Counted from the first letter of the stretch, positions 15,451 through 24,939 are shown. The stretch: 34,080 bases of DNA from Bacteriovoracales bacterium (GCA_030149295.1 JASBRV010000060.1:1-34080); one strand, 5' to 3'. Notes: generated by a model not told the origin, from the letters alone. Made by a program: numbers and translations.

Positions 15451-16545
15451 CTAGCGTTGTTGCCAGGACTTCCAGTAGTCCTTATTTTCGTTTTCAGAAA
15501 ACCAACTGGTTGGCTCTAGTGGATATCTAGTATCAATCATGACAGCAAATTCATCAGTGAATAATTTATCATCACCCTTTTTAAAGGCGTTAGGATGCGG
15601 TCCATGATGGATTCCCTGGGGGTGAAAGGTCATCGCCCCTGCATCTATATTGTCGCGGCTAAAGAAATTACCTTCGTGATAAAAAAGGACCTCATCATAA
15701 TCAATATTTGAATGATAGAAAGGAACTTTGAGCACTCCTTCTTTGCTGTCTTCTAGTGGTCTTGCAACGAATGAACAGATAACAAAGTTTTGAGCCACAA
15801 ATGTAGTGTGCCCAGATGGAGGAATATGATATTTATGACTCATAATAGGGCAATAATCATAAATGCTAATAATTTTGGGATAAACAGACCCTTTCCATCC
15901 TTTTGCATCAAGAGGGTTAAATGGATAATCAACTTTGGTGAGTTTCCCTAATCTCTTTATTAAAAGTGTGTAGTTTTCTTTGTTCTGCTCAGTACCAAGA
16001 GCTGCTTCAGGTGTTCTTATTGCAGTTTGATCGTAAAGAGCATTAGGTCCCAAGATTCCTCTACTGGGTTCCTCGTACTCGGAGCTTGATTCTATCAACA
16101 GAAACTTTGTTTCTTCTTTAATATAAAACTTATAAGTCGTACCACGAGGAATATTAATGTAGTCACCTTTTTTATAATCGAGGTGACCATAAATAGTTTC
16201 AAGGCGGCCTTCTCCTGCGTGAATAAAATAAAGTTCGTCAAAGTCTGCATTTCTGTAAAAATGTTTAAAGTCATTTTTATAAAGGGCAATACTTACATGA
16301 CAATCATTGTTTTTAAGTACTGATATGAATGTATCTGGCTCTAAGTTTTTATTGAAAACAGGGGGGAGGCAGCGGGGCTTGAGATCACCTTCAATATGAG
16401 TCCAATTGACAGGAGGATTTTCGTGATAAATCTGGGAGACTCTTCCAAAAAAACCTTTTCTTCCATGCTCTTCTTCATACAAGCCATCTGGAATTTTCAC
16501 ATGAGCTTGTTTGGTGTAAGTTCCACTCGCTTTAAAGCTTTCCAT
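15451..16545 (-). CDS. hmgA: homogentisate 1,2-dioxygenase
   Basis: Non-haem Fe(II) ring-cleaving dioxygenase that turns homogentisate into maleylacetoacetate. The 364-residue product is a double cupin. The iron site is recognisable in FYHSNIDYDEVLFY (His and Glu ligands) and in GIHHGPHP (third His). The N-terminal cupin contains IHAGEGRLETIYGHLDYKKGD. It is shorter than the ~440-residue human-type enzyme and fits the compact bacterial group. The frame is open to a TTG at 16569. I choose ATG 16545 because AGAGG lies five bases upstream; ATG 16548 is the alternative. It overlaps the fumarylacetoacetase gene by 14 bases. Confidence 0.9.
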   Translation of the reverse strand: MESFKASGTYTKQAHVKIPDGLYEEEHGRKGFFGRVSQIYHENPPVNWTHIEGDLKPRCLPPVFNKNLEPDTFISVLKNNDCHVSIALYKNDFKHFYRNADFDELYFIHAGEGRLETIYGHLDYKKGDYINIPRGTTYKFYIKEETKFLLIESSSEYEEPSRGILGPNALYDQTAIRTPEAALGTEQNKENYTLLIKRLGKLTKVDYPFNPLDAKGWKGSVYPKIISIYDYCPIMSHKYHIPPSGHTTFVAQNFVICSFVARPLEDSKEGVLKVPFYHSNIDYDEVLFYHEGNFFSRDNIDAGAMTFHPQGIHHGPHPNAFKKGDDKLFTDEFAVMIDTRYPLEPTSWFSENENKDYWKSWQQR

Positions 16546-17557
16546 CATTACCTCTGCGTTTAGCTCCAACTTTATTTTTTAAAGTTCCAATTTTTTCTAC
16601 GGTTAGCTCAATCTGGTCTCCCTCTTGAATCCATTTGTCAATTTCAAGTCCACATCCAGTGCCCACAGTACCAGAACCAAGGACATCACTGGCCAGGACA
16701 AATTCTTCACGAGAAGCATGAGCAATCATTTCACCCCATGAGTAGTGGCTATCTCCTGACTGACCACGAGACCATTCATTACCGTTGATTTTCGCTGTCA
16801 TTAAGAGGTCAGGTTCTTTTCCTTCAAACTCATCGGCAGTGACAATGACAGGACCGAGGACTGAGCAAAAGTCTTTTCCTTTAGCTGGACCAAGTCTGAC
16901 GGCCATTTCCTTTTTCTGAATATCTCTCGCACTGATGTCATTTAAAATGGTGTAGCCAAAAATATGATCAAGAGCATCTCTTTCTCGGATGTTTTTACCA
17001 TCCTTTCCCATGACGACAGCTAGTTCTAGTTCATAGTCAAGAACCTCCGTGTAGGACGGCCATAGAATTTCTTCATCGGGTCCAATAAATCCAGCTGTGG
17101 CACCTTTATAATAAGCAGGTATTTCATACCATGCAGGAGGTATTGGTTCTTTTCTCTTTTCAAATCCTTTTGCGACATGTTTTTCATGAGCATAAAAATC
17201 TCTATAAGTCGCAATCTTATCTATTGGGCAATGAAACTGAATATTCGTTTCATTATTTAAGTCAAAGGATATTGGCGTTCCATTAGGAAGTTCATTAATT
17301 CCAACCTTTTGAAAGAAAAGAAAAAGGGCGTAAGCCTCGGTGAGCTCCTCTATGGGATCGTCGCTAACTCTAAGAAAATCATGAAGACTTAAGGGGATTT
17401 TATGGAAAGCTCTTTCGCGATAATTAAAAAAACCTTCTCTAAGATAGTCGAGTTGCCAGCATAGGTTGGGGTCTATGAGAGTATTATCTTCTGTGATAAT
17501 GCCGATTCTTCTCTCTTCTAAGAAGGGACTACGATAGCTATAGTTACAAATTTTCAT
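16532..17557 (-). CDS. fahA: fumarylacetoacetase family hydrolase
   Basis: Last enzyme of tyrosine breakdown, splitting fumarylacetoacetate to fumarate and acetoacetate. The 341-residue product shows the FAH-fold metal site: KIATYRDFYAHEKH region, then EVLDYELELAVVMGKDGK (Glu ligands) and YTILNDISARDIQ (Asp ligand). The WSRGQSGDSHYSWGEMIAHA block is characteristic of true fumarylacetoacetases. Length fits the bacterial ~330-residue group. It starts two bases after the aminotransferase stop and runs into hmgA, so the three are one translational unit. Confidence 0.9.
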   Translation of the reverse strand: MKICNYSYRSPFLEERRIGIITEDNTLIDPNLCWQLDYLREGFFNYRERAFHKIPLSLHDFLRVSDDPIEELTEAYALFLFFQKVGINELPNGTPISFDLNNETNIQFHCPIDKIATYRDFYAHEKHVAKGFEKRKEPIPPAWYEIPAYYKGATAGFIGPDEEILWPSYTEVLDYELELAVVMGKDGKNIRERDALDHIFGYTILNDISARDIQKKEMAVRLGPAKGKDFCSVLGPVIVTADEFEGKEPDLLMTAKINGNEWSRGQSGDSHYSWGEMIAHASREEFVLASDVLGSGTVGTGCGLEIDKWIQEGDQIELTVEKIGTLKNKVGAKRRGNDGKL

Positions 17558-17559
17558 AA

Positions 17560-18717
17560 TTAAGCCCTTGAGAATTGATCATTGTATTTGGGTAATATAT
17601 CTTCCATCGCTTGATAAAAGTGTTGCATCTCCTCTTCTGTACCAATAGAGATGCGAATAAAATCTGGCATCTCATTTGCCTTAAGGGGACGAATAATAAC
17701 GCCTTTGCCTAGCAGGGCATTGAATAGGGCGTTACTCGCTTCTTCGCTTCCCGTTTTAATGGTCACAAAATTAGTAATAGAAGAAATGGGGGAAAAGTCT
17801 TTTTCTTTAAGAAACTGCACACATTCTTTTAGAAGCATAGAGTTCGTATCTAGAGTTCTCTCTAAGTGGGGGCGATCTTTTAGGGCGCCCACAGCACCTC
17901 TTTGGGCAATGAGATTGGGCTCAAAAGGCAGCTTCACTTTGTTGAGGTTGGCTATTAAATCCTCGTGGCCGAAACCATAGCCAACCCGTATTCCCGAGAG
18001 ACCATAAGCCTTGGAAAAAGTTCGAAGAGTGATGACATTGTCATATCGATAATCCATGGAGTCGGGATAATCATCACAGTCTTCAGCATATTCAAAATAG
18101 GCCTCATCAAGAATAACTAAAACATGGTCTGGAACGTGTTCCATAAGATGATCGAATTCTTTTCTATTGATATAAGTACCAGTGGGATTGTTGGGATTGG
18201 CGATATAGATAATTTTAGTGTTTTTATGAATTGAGTTTGCCATCGCCTCTACGTCATAGCGATAGTCTTTTGTGAGGGGGACGCAATTCAGTTGGGCACC
18301 AACGCTTCTTGCTAGGATGTAGAATCCGATAAAGGTATTTTCACTAGTGAGCACTTCAGCTCCTGGACTTAAAAAAGCCCGGGCAATATAACCCATAATC
18401 CCTTCACTACCGTTACCAAGAGTGATGTTTTCCTTTTTTAATTGATATAAATCTGAGAGGGCACTTTTTAAGGCAAAGGCGTGCATATCTGGGTAGCGGT
18501 GAATGTCCCAAAGTGCATTAGTCATTTCTCGAATAGCGTAGGGAGATGGACCTAGAGGGTTTTCGTTAGAGGCAAGCTTAGAAATTCGACTTAAGCCCTT
18601 CTCTCTTGCTAGTTCATCTATAGGTTTACCGGCCTGATAAACCTTGAGGCTTCTAATGTACTCTGGCACTAGACTTTGAGTAATAAGCTGGGGGTCCCCA
18701 AGAGGTTTTTTACTCAT
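17560..18717 (-). CDS. hisC: histidinol-phosphate/aromatic amino acid aminotransferase
   Basis: PLP-dependent class I/II aminotransferase. The 385-residue product shows LASNENPLGPSP at the N-terminus, the NPNNPTGTYI substrate loop, VILDEAYFEYA with the pyridine-contacting Asp, the PLP-binding Lys236 in RTFSKAYGLSGIRVGY, and a C-terminal FIRISIG with the carboxylate Arg. Sequence alone says HisC family. As first gene of a tyrosine catabolic operon with no histidine genes nearby, it more likely converts tyrosine or phenylalanine to the keto acid, which HisC-type enzymes are known to do. The open frame extends to 18774, but ATG 18717 follows AAAGGAAC at good spacing. Confidence 0.88.
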   Translation of the reverse strand: MSKKPLGDPQLITQSLVPEYIRSLKVYQAGKPIDELAREKGLSRISKLASNENPLGPSPYAIREMTNALWDIHRYPDMHAFALKSALSDLYQLKKENITLGNGSEGIMGYIARAFLSPGAEVLTSENTFIGFYILARSVGAQLNCVPLTKDYRYDVEAMANSIHKNTKIIYIANPNNPTGTYINRKEFDHLMEHVPDHVLVILDEAYFEYAEDCDDYPDSMDYRYDNVITLRTFSKAYGLSGIRVGYGFGHEDLIANLNKVKLPFEPNLIAQRGAVGALKDRPHLERTLDTNSMLLKECVQFLKEKDFSPISSITNFVTIKTGSEEASNALFNALLGKGVIIRPLKANEMPDFIRISIGTEEEMQHFYQAMEDILPKYNDQFSRA

Positions 18718-18737
18718 AACCGTTCCTTTATGATAAT
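18709..18737 (+). promoter_or_regulatory. promoter for the DUF309 operon
   Basis: TTTACT (18709-18714) and GATAAT (18732-18737) are 17 bases apart. The -35 box overlaps the start codon of the divergent aminotransferase gene. Transcription would start about 40 bases before ATG 18786. I find no equally good promoter facing the aminotransferase. Confidence 0.4.
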
Positions 18738-18785
18738 TTAATTTCCCATCTTTACAGGGCCTCATTCTAGCCAAAAAGGAGCGTC

Positions 18786-19226
18786 ATGTCTGGTGACACT
18801 GGTCAGTTTTCTCTTGAACATCTTCGCAAAATGAAAGAGGGCGTTAAACTTTTTAACGAGGGGAAATTCTGGGAGTGTCATGAAGAGCTTGAAGATCATT
18901 GGCTTGAAGACATGGGGGATAATAATCGTTACGTTTACTGGGTCATTATTCAAGTTGCCACAGCGCTCTATCACGCAACTAATGGAAATATTGCTGGTGC
19001 CAAGGGAATGAATAATAAAGCCAAGGATAAAATAGTGCAGTGCGAGAGGCGCGGCATTGAATCTGATATAATGAACCGGTTCCTAAGCTGGAAGAGGTTT
19101 AAAAATTTGGTGCAGCTTGTGCCGGATGATCCTAAACTTTCTGACTTCGATGAACTTTTTAAATTTAAATTTTCACGGCCAGATAAGTGGGAACAGCATT
19201 TATCAAAAATGGAGAGTGAGGAATGA
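18786..19226 (+). CDS. DUF309 domain protein
   Basis: The 146-residue helical protein matches the DUF309 pattern: GVKLFNEGKFWECHEELEDHW (the H-E-x2-E helix), then VIIQVATALYHATNGNIAGAKG. The function of the family is unknown; the paired His/Glu suggest a metal or catalytic site, which is inference. ATG 18786 follows AAGGAG. The stop overlaps the next start as ATGA, so it is coupled to the membrane protein gene. It diverges from the aminotransferase gene over 68 bases. Confidence 0.85.
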   Translation: MSGDTGQFSLEHLRKMKEGVKLFNEGKFWECHEELEDHWLEDMGDNNRYVYWVIIQVATALYHATNGNIAGAKGMNNKAKDKIVQCERRGIESDIMNRFLSWKRFKNLVQLVPDDPKLSDFDELFKFKFSRPDKWEQHLSKMESEE

Positions 19227-19957
19227 ATATAGTTGCCGTCTTTGGAGAAGCTCTTGGGACTTTTAGAAAAGATAAGTGGATTACCATCTTTTCCCTTGTT
19301 CCAGTAATTGTAGGGATAGTTCTTTATTATCTGTTTGGTTCTTATCTTTATGGGGATCTTTTAGATCAAGGTCGAGCTTATATTGAGCAATCAGTAAGTT
19401 CTGGAGGTTGGAGTCAGTTCTTTTATTGGCTTTTGGTTGGAATTCTCGTCATTGCATTTTATTTTCTCTTGAGCTGGACGTTTGTTTTAGTTGTCTCTGG
19501 TATAGCAGCTCCTTTTAACGATTTGATTTCTAATAGAGTTGAGAGAGTTGTATTGGGACAAGTTCCCGAGGATGTCGGAAAGTCCTTTGAGAGGTTAACA
19601 ACTAGACTTGTTAAAACTTTGATTAATGAAGCGAAAAAAATTACTTTTATCATTATCCTTAACCTTTTAGCATTCGCTCTGAGCTTTATAGGAGTTTTAG
19701 CGCCTATAAGTATGATGATTTCAGCTCTTCTCTTAGCCGTAGGTTTTTTAGATTATTCCTGGTCGCGAAACGATTTTACTTTCAGAGAATGCTTGACCGA
19801 TATTCGGACATCTTTCTTTTCCTATGGAATCATGGGTGGGGTTTTTCTGGTCTTGATTACAATTCCAGGAGTGAACCTCTTTATTCTGCCTTTTGGTGTT
19901 GTTTATTTCACCGTTCTTCATGTGAAGAAGTACTCTGGAGTGGGTATAAGTGAATAA
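19223..19957 (+). CDS. EI24/CysZ-like integral membrane protein
   Basis: The 244-residue product has about five to six hydrophobic segments, first at about 21-42, and begins MNIVAVFGEALGTFRKDKW, a pattern like the EI24 family (which includes the sulfate permease-like CysZ). The blocks WTFVLVVSGIAAPFNDLISN and GFLDYSWSRNDFTFRECL agree with that family. Substrate is unknown; no sulfur genes are near. Coupled by ATGA to the DUF309 gene and overlapping the next gene by eight bases. Confidence 0.75.
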   Translation: MNIVAVFGEALGTFRKDKWITIFSLVPVIVGIVLYYLFGSYLYGDLLDQGRAYIEQSVSSGGWSQFFYWLLVGILVIAFYFLLSWTFVLVVSGIAAPFNDLISNRVERVVLGQVPEDVGKSFERLTTRLVKTLINEAKKITFIIILNLLAFALSFIGVLAPISMMISALLLAVGFLDYSWSRNDFTFRECLTDIRTSFFSYGIMGGVFLVLITIPGVNLFILPFGVVYFTVLHVKKYSGVGISE

Positions 19958-20930
19958 AGTTGTTATTCTTCCAAGAAAAAATGAAAATAATCTTTATCAC
20001 ATTCTTCCTTTAATAAAAGGTTTAGAAATTTACTTTGATGGCATGGACGAAGCTTATCAAATTCATATTGTTCATAGCTCTGATTTAAATAATCAAGCTG
20101 CCCTTATTAAAAATAGATGTTCTTTTCATAAAATTGATGAAGATGAATTAGGGCCTCTTAAAAGTTTAAAACTCGCAGAGCGATTGAAGGATTTATTTAA
20201 TCTGACTCATTCCTTTTGTTTTAGGGATGATATAGGTTCTCTAAGTTTACAAAAGTTCCTCAAGGCTAAAAAAAGATATGGTTACTCCTCAATCCAGGGA
20301 AAAATAGCCAATAATAATTTTTTCGAAAATTACGAAAGTTTGGCACCTAAGGATTTGTATGCGAAACCTTTGGCTGATTTTTTTAGAGTTCAAAGGGAAG
20401 AGGTCCTTAACCTTTTGAGTAAAGAGATGCGTCGTTATAAGCCTGAAGTCGAAAACTTCTTTAAGGCACCAGAGGTTGAGCCATTTGTGTTGAAAATTTT
20501 TGAGGAATTAGCATTAGAAAGTGAGCATCTTCTTTTGGTTAAGACCTTGGTAAAAGATTTGCATAAAAAAACTTATCTTTGGCTAGAAAAGGAAAATGAA
20601 GCCTCTGAATCCCTCTTTAAAGAACATAGTGGCTTACTCAATATCTCTGAAGCAAGTAGCATGAGCTTCGATGCCTATTTAGAAAAGTGCCTTGGTGTCG
20701 TGACGGATAAAGCATGGGTTGCAGAAATGGCAGCATTTTTCGGGGTTGATGTAATACTTTTCGATGCCAAAGATTATCGGCTTGATGACTTCATTAATGA
20801 CAATGTCACAGTGGTTAAAACCAAAGGGCCAGGCTCGTATATCATCGAGTATCAGCAGGATCAACAATTCACTAAAGAAGTCACTATTGATGGGCTAAAC
20901 GACTTCATTTTTCAGAAATTTAACTTATAG
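19950..20930 (+). CDS. degenerate glycosyltransferase family 9 (heptosyltransferase)-like protein
   Basis: The 326-residue product begins NKVVILPRKNENNLYHILPLIKGLE, with the layout of ADP-heptose:LPS heptosyltransferases (first strand, P-x2-x-x-LK helix). It continues with an IHIVHSSDL strand and KAKKRYGYSS. Near residue 258 the WVAEMAAFFGVDVILFD segment mimics the sugar-nucleotide-side motif of GT9 enzymes. The usual D/H-rich nucleotide-binding residues are not evident, and the middle (about 130-240) is helical and unlike GT9. The start is GTG 19950, with GGAG ten bases upstream, inside the end of the preceding gene. It could be a non-catalytic relative; confidence in the family is moderate. 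Confidence 0.5.
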   Translation: MNKVVILPRKNENNLYHILPLIKGLEIYFDGMDEAYQIHIVHSSDLNNQAALIKNRCSFHKIDEDELGPLKSLKLAERLKDLFNLTHSFCFRDDIGSLSLQKFLKAKKRYGYSSIQGKIANNNFFENYESLAPKDLYAKPLADFFRVQREEVLNLLSKEMRRYKPEVENFFKAPEVEPFVLKIFEELALESEHLLLVKTLVKDLHKKTYLWLEKENEASESLFKEHSGLLNISEASSMSFDAYLEKCLGVVTDKAWVAEMAAFFGVDVILFDAKDYRLDDFINDNVTVVKTKGPGSYIIEYQQDQQFTKEVTIDGLNDFIFQKFNL

Positions 20931-20943
20931 CGCATAAAAGGTA

Positions 20944-23625
20944 TCACGCACCTTTGACACCTTTGAAGTTATTGAGGTTTTCTCTGAGTGAGTTAACCTT
21001 TTCGCTTAATTGTTCATAGTTTGACTTAACCTCGGCCACAACATCCTCTTTGGCATTGGCAAGAAACTTCTCATTGTTTAATTTCTTAGAGTATTTTTCG
21101 AGCTCTTTTTCTGTTTTCTTAAGCTCTTTTTCGAGTCGGGAGATTTGCTCATTTAAGTCGATCACACCTTCTAAGGGAATATAGACTTCTGTGTGAGTGG
21201 TCGCACCAACAAGTGTTTTTTCCGGTACACTGCCAGACTTATTTTCAACAGTAAGCTCTTTAACTCGCGCCAGTTTTAAAAAGTTGGCTTTATTTTCGTT
21301 GTAATAGTTAGCAGCTTCTTCAAGATCAGTTCTAAGAATCGCTTTTATTTCCTCTTTAGGTTTGATGTTAACACTAGCCCTTAAATTTCTAATCGTTGAA
21401 ATGACATCAACAAAACGATTCATATCGTTTTGTTCCTTTTCGAAAACTAAAGATTCTGAAAATTCAGGGTAATCTTGAATAATGAGTAAGTCTTCGTCCT
21501 CATTTTTAAGATAACTCCATAACTCTTCAGTGATATAGGGAGTAATGGGATGTAGAAGGGCTACAACTTTTCTAAAAGTATATTTAAGAACAGTCGCTCG
21601 CCTTTTAATAGCTTCTTGATCATTGTCATTGAAGGTTGTTTTAGAGAGTTCAATAAACCAAGAGCAAAATTTATCATAAACAAAACTATAGATTGCACTA
21701 CAAGAGTCATCGTAGCGAAACTCTTCCATGGACTCATTCATGATCTTTGTTACGGCATTTAATTCGCCAATAATCCATTTCTCATGAGGGTCTAAGCCAG
21801 AGGTTGCTGGTAGTTCGGAGTCTGCCTCTTCAAGATAGGGAGAAATGAAACGAAAGGCATTCCATACTTTATTGATAAAATTTCTAAAGCCACCGATCCT
21901 TTCTGGATCAAGGTTGATTCCTCGATTGTATCCGGAACCAGAAGCGAGAGTGAATCTGAAAGCATCAGCACCATAAAGATCGATCATTTCCAGTGGATCA
22001 ATACCATTTCCTAAAGATTTACTCATTTTTCGGCCGAGCTTGTCGCGAACAATGGCATGAATATAAATTTTTTCAAAAGGCGCTTTATTCGTGAACTTAA
22101 GGGACATCATCATCATTCTGGCGACCCAAAAGAATATGATATCAAATCCTGTTACAAGTACCGAGGTGGGAAAGAATGTATCAAACTTCTTTTCTTTCAT
22201 TGCTTCTTCATTTGGCCAGCCTAGTGTACTCATCGGCCAAAGAGCAGAGGAAAACCAAGTGTCTAATACGTCGGGATCTTGCTTAAATTTTTTAGAGTTA
22301 CACTTCGGGCAAGAGGATACATCATCACTTTCTGATGCCCATTGATGATCACAGCTCTGGCAATAATAGACAGGAATTTGATGACCCCACCAAAGCTGAC
22401 GAGAAATACACCAATTTCTCGGTTCTCTCATCCAAGAGAAATAAGTATTTTCCCATTGCCTTGGGTAAAAAACAGTTTCTTCATTATCAATAGCTTCACA
22501 AGATCTTTGCGCCATACTTTGCACATCAAGGAACCATTGCTTAGAGACGAGTGGTTCAATAACTGCACCAGAGCGGTCACCATGACCTACTTGATGGCGG
22601 TGAGGTTTGATTTCCTTAAGAACCTCAAGTTCTTCAAGTCTTTTAACAAAACTTTTTCTCGCTTTCATCGCTTCTTGGCCTTTCCATTCAAGGCCATAGT
22701 CATTTAATGTTCCATCTTTATTTAAAATAGTAATAATGGGCAGGTTGTGACGATTACCAATTTCGAAATCGTTAAAATCATGGCCGGGAGTTACCTTTAA
22801 GCATCCTGTGCCTTTTTCCATATCGACATAGTCATCAGCAATAATAGGAACTTCTCGTTCGCAAATGGGAACAATTGCAGTTTTACCAATAAGATGCTTG
22901 AAGCGCTCATCCTCTGGATGGACACAGACGGCAGTATCTCCCAGGAGAGTCTCTGGTCTTGTTGTGGCAATTTCTAAAAGTTCATCACTATCTTTTACTT
23001 TATAGAGAAGATGGTAAAAGTTTCCATTTATTTCTTTATGCTCAACTTCAGCATCAGAAATTGCAGACTGAAGTACAGGGTCCCAATTGATAATGTAATC
23101 CGACTGATAAATCAGACCCTCATTAAAAAGATCAACAAAGACTTTATTTACTGCTTGATGAGGAACTTTATCCATGGTGAAGGTTGAATAATCCCAGTCA
23201 GGACTTGCACCTAAAGATTTTTGTTGATTGGCGATGATTCCGCCATACTCTTCCTTCCATTCCCAAATCTTCTTCACGAAGTCTTCGCGTCCGTAATCAT
23301 GACGAGTTTTCTTCTCTTGTGCCCAGATCATTTTTTCTACGACATTTTGAGTGGCGATACCGGCGTGATCCATTCCTGGTAGCCATAGAGCTTCATAACC
23401 TTTCATTCTTTTAAATCGAATGAGAGCATCTTGAGTGGTTGCATCCAGAGCATGGCCAGCATGAAGTTTCCCCGTGACATTAGGAGGAGGCATAATGATG
23501 GTAAAAGCTTCCCCTGTTTTTCCTGGTCTGGGCTTGAAGTATCCGCCTTGATCCCATTTAGGATACCAGCGTGACTCAACGTCTTTAGATGAATAGGTTT
23601 TAGGAATGTCTTGAAGTTTACTCAT
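20944..23625 (-). CDS. valS: valyl-tRNA synthetase
   Basis: Class I aminoacyl-tRNA synthetase charging tRNA-Val. The 893-residue product has the HIGH motif as HAGH (56-59, within PPPNVTGKLHAGHALD), the CP1 editing domain (TTRPETLLGDTAVCVHPED), and KMSKS at 533-537. It ends in a Lys/Glu-rich coiled-coil arm of about 65 residues, the hallmark of ValS. A Cys4-type zinc knuckle (CQSCDHQW followed by CPKCNSKKF) is inserted before the catalytic core's second half. It follows hisS by three bases on the same strand. Its stop is 13 bases from that of the convergent + strand gene. Confidence 0.97.
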   Translation of the reverse strand: MSKLQDIPKTYSSKDVESRWYPKWDQGGYFKPRPGKTGEAFTIIMPPPNVTGKLHAGHALDATTQDALIRFKRMKGYEALWLPGMDHAGIATQNVVEKMIWAQEKKTRHDYGREDFVKKIWEWKEEYGGIIANQQKSLGASPDWDYSTFTMDKVPHQAVNKVFVDLFNEGLIYQSDYIINWDPVLQSAISDAEVEHKEINGNFYHLLYKVKDSDELLEIATTRPETLLGDTAVCVHPEDERFKHLIGKTAIVPICEREVPIIADDYVDMEKGTGCLKVTPGHDFNDFEIGNRHNLPIITILNKDGTLNDYGLEWKGQEAMKARKSFVKRLEELEVLKEIKPHRHQVGHGDRSGAVIEPLVSKQWFLDVQSMAQRSCEAIDNEETVFYPRQWENTYFSWMREPRNWCISRQLWWGHQIPVYYCQSCDHQWASESDDVSSCPKCNSKKFKQDPDVLDTWFSSALWPMSTLGWPNEEAMKEKKFDTFFPTSVLVTGFDIIFFWVARMMMMSLKFTNKAPFEKIYIHAIVRDKLGRKMSKSLGNGIDPLEMIDLYGADAFRFTLASGSGYNRGINLDPERIGGFRNFINKVWNAFRFISPYLEEADSELPATSGLDPHEKWIIGELNAVTKIMNESMEEFRYDDSCSAIYSFVYDKFCSWFIELSKTTFNDNDQEAIKRRATVLKYTFRKVVALLHPITPYITEELWSYLKNEDEDLLIIQDYPEFSESLVFEKEQNDMNRFVDVISTIRNLRASVNIKPKEEIKAILRTDLEEAANYYNENKANFLKLARVKELTVENKSGSVPEKTLVGATTHTEVYIPLEGVIDLNEQISRLEKELKKTEKELEKYSKKLNNEKFLANAKEDVVAEVKSNYEQLSEKVNSLRENLNNFKGVKGA

Positions 23626-23628
23626 CGT

Positions 23629-24939
23629 TTATGCCTTATGGATAAAATTCGTAATTGTGTTTAAGTCATCAATAGGAAAAGAACTTTGAAGCTTTCGGCT
23701 TAGCTTTTTCAAGGTGACTTCCCCTTTTGCTTTTTCATCGTCTCCATAGAGAAGAATAAAATCAGCACCCTTCTTTTCTGCAAGAGGGAATACCTTTTTG
23801 AGTTTTATGGCCTCAAGGTGGGTAACGACTTTAATATTTCCTTTTCGAAGCTTGTTGATAAGAGAAGAAAGGTCTTGAAGACCTGAATCTGTTTGAAAAG
23901 TAATGAGGAGGTCGTTTTCAGGCTTTGATAGATCGGGAAGGAGGTTATGACTGGTGAGAAAGTCTTGAAGGGTGACATCACCTAACCCAAATCCGACTCC
24001 AGGGAGAGGAGATTCATTAAAGATTTGTAAAAGGTTGGCGTAGGCTCCACCTCCACAAATTGCACGTCGATTATCCGGATGCTTATCAAAGACTTCAAAA
24101 ACAATGCCTGTATAATAATCCAAGCCTCTGACGATAGTTGGATCATATTTTAAGTAAGGCAGTTGATCAGAGCTTATCGAGTCACTAATAAATTTGTGAA
24201 AATCATCAGCAATTTCTTTCTTTCCCAATTTTGTAAGTAAGCTCGTTAAATCTGAAAAGCTTTGAAGGGAAAGATAATTTTGAAATAACTCAATACTTTT
24301 GGCATTTAAGTTGAGTTCAGATAGTTCTTTTTCTAGGGAATCTTTTGGAATTTTTTTCGATTTATCTACGAGCTTATAGAGTTTGTAATGAGTTTCTTCA
24401 TTATCAGTAACCTCTGTGAAGATGGTGTCCACGATCGTTCTATCGTTTATAAGCACTTCGAAGTGAGACTCATTCGCTCCAAAACTTTCTAAAAAGAAGA
24501 TAATAAGTTGAATAATTTCAGCTTCACCCATTCTTCCAGGGCCACCAAAAATATCGCAGTTAAATTGCCAGTGTTCTCTTAACCTTCCCCTTTGAGGACG
24601 TTCATACCGAAGAAGGTTAGGGATTGAGTACCAGCGGATTGGTTTGGCGACTTCCTTATGAATTTTTGCGACCATTCTCGCCACGGTGGGGGTCATCTCT
24701 GGCCTTATTGCGACAAAACGACCACCCCGATCTTCAAAAGAATAAATTTGATCATTGATCAGTTCTTCACCAGATTTTGCTTTATAGAGTTCCACTTCTT
24801 CTAGGAGTGGCCCATCGTAATGCTCATAGCCAAATAGTTGGGCACATTGATGCATCTTCTGAAAGAGATAGTCTTGGACTCTCTTGTCTTCAGGAATAAA
24901 GTCTCGCGTGCCTTTATAAGGCTTTTTGCTAAGTGTCAT
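23629..24939 (-). CDS. hisS: histidyl-tRNA synthetase
   Basis: Class II synthetase charging tRNA-His. The 436-residue product has KGTRDFIPED at the N-terminus, motif 2 (RYERPQRGRLREHWQFNCDIFG region, containing the ATP-binding Arg), the histidine-specific VRGLDYYTG motif and motif 3 GGGAYANLLQ followed by GVGFGLG. The C-terminal ~95 residues form the anticodon-binding domain. Unlike most HisS, motif 2 has REHW rather than an R-(Y)-RQF pattern, as seen in some divergent HisS groups. First gene of the hisS-valS pair. I find no clear promoter in the 138-base divergent spacer to 25078. Confidence 0.93.
   Translation of the reverse strand: MTLSKKPYKGTRDFIPEDKRVQDYLFQKMHQCAQLFGYEHYDGPLLEEVELYKAKSGEELINDQIYSFEDRGGRFVAIRPEMTPTVARMVAKIHKEVAKPIRWYSIPNLLRYERPQRGRLREHWQFNCDIFGGPGRMGEAEIIQLIIFFLESFGANESHFEVLINDRTIVDTIFTEVTDNEETHYKLYKLVDKSKKIPKDSLEKELSELNLNAKSIELFQNYLSLQSFSDLTSLLTKLGKKEIADDFHKFISDSISSDQLPYLKYDPTIVRGLDYYTGIVFEVFDKHPDNRRAICGGGAYANLLQIFNESPLPGVGFGLGDVTLQDFLTSHNLLPDLSKPENDLLITFQTDSGLQDLSSLINKLRKGNIKVVTHLEAIKLKKVFPLAEKKGADFILLYGDDEKAKGEVTLKKLSRKLQSSFPIDDLNTITNFIHKA

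Noticed and set aside
20937..20955. AAAGGT/ACCTTT hairpin spanning the valS stop as a bidirectional terminator
   Set aside because: Only six AT-rich pairs, within valS coding sequence, and a short T-run. It may help termination but is not supported enough for a feature.
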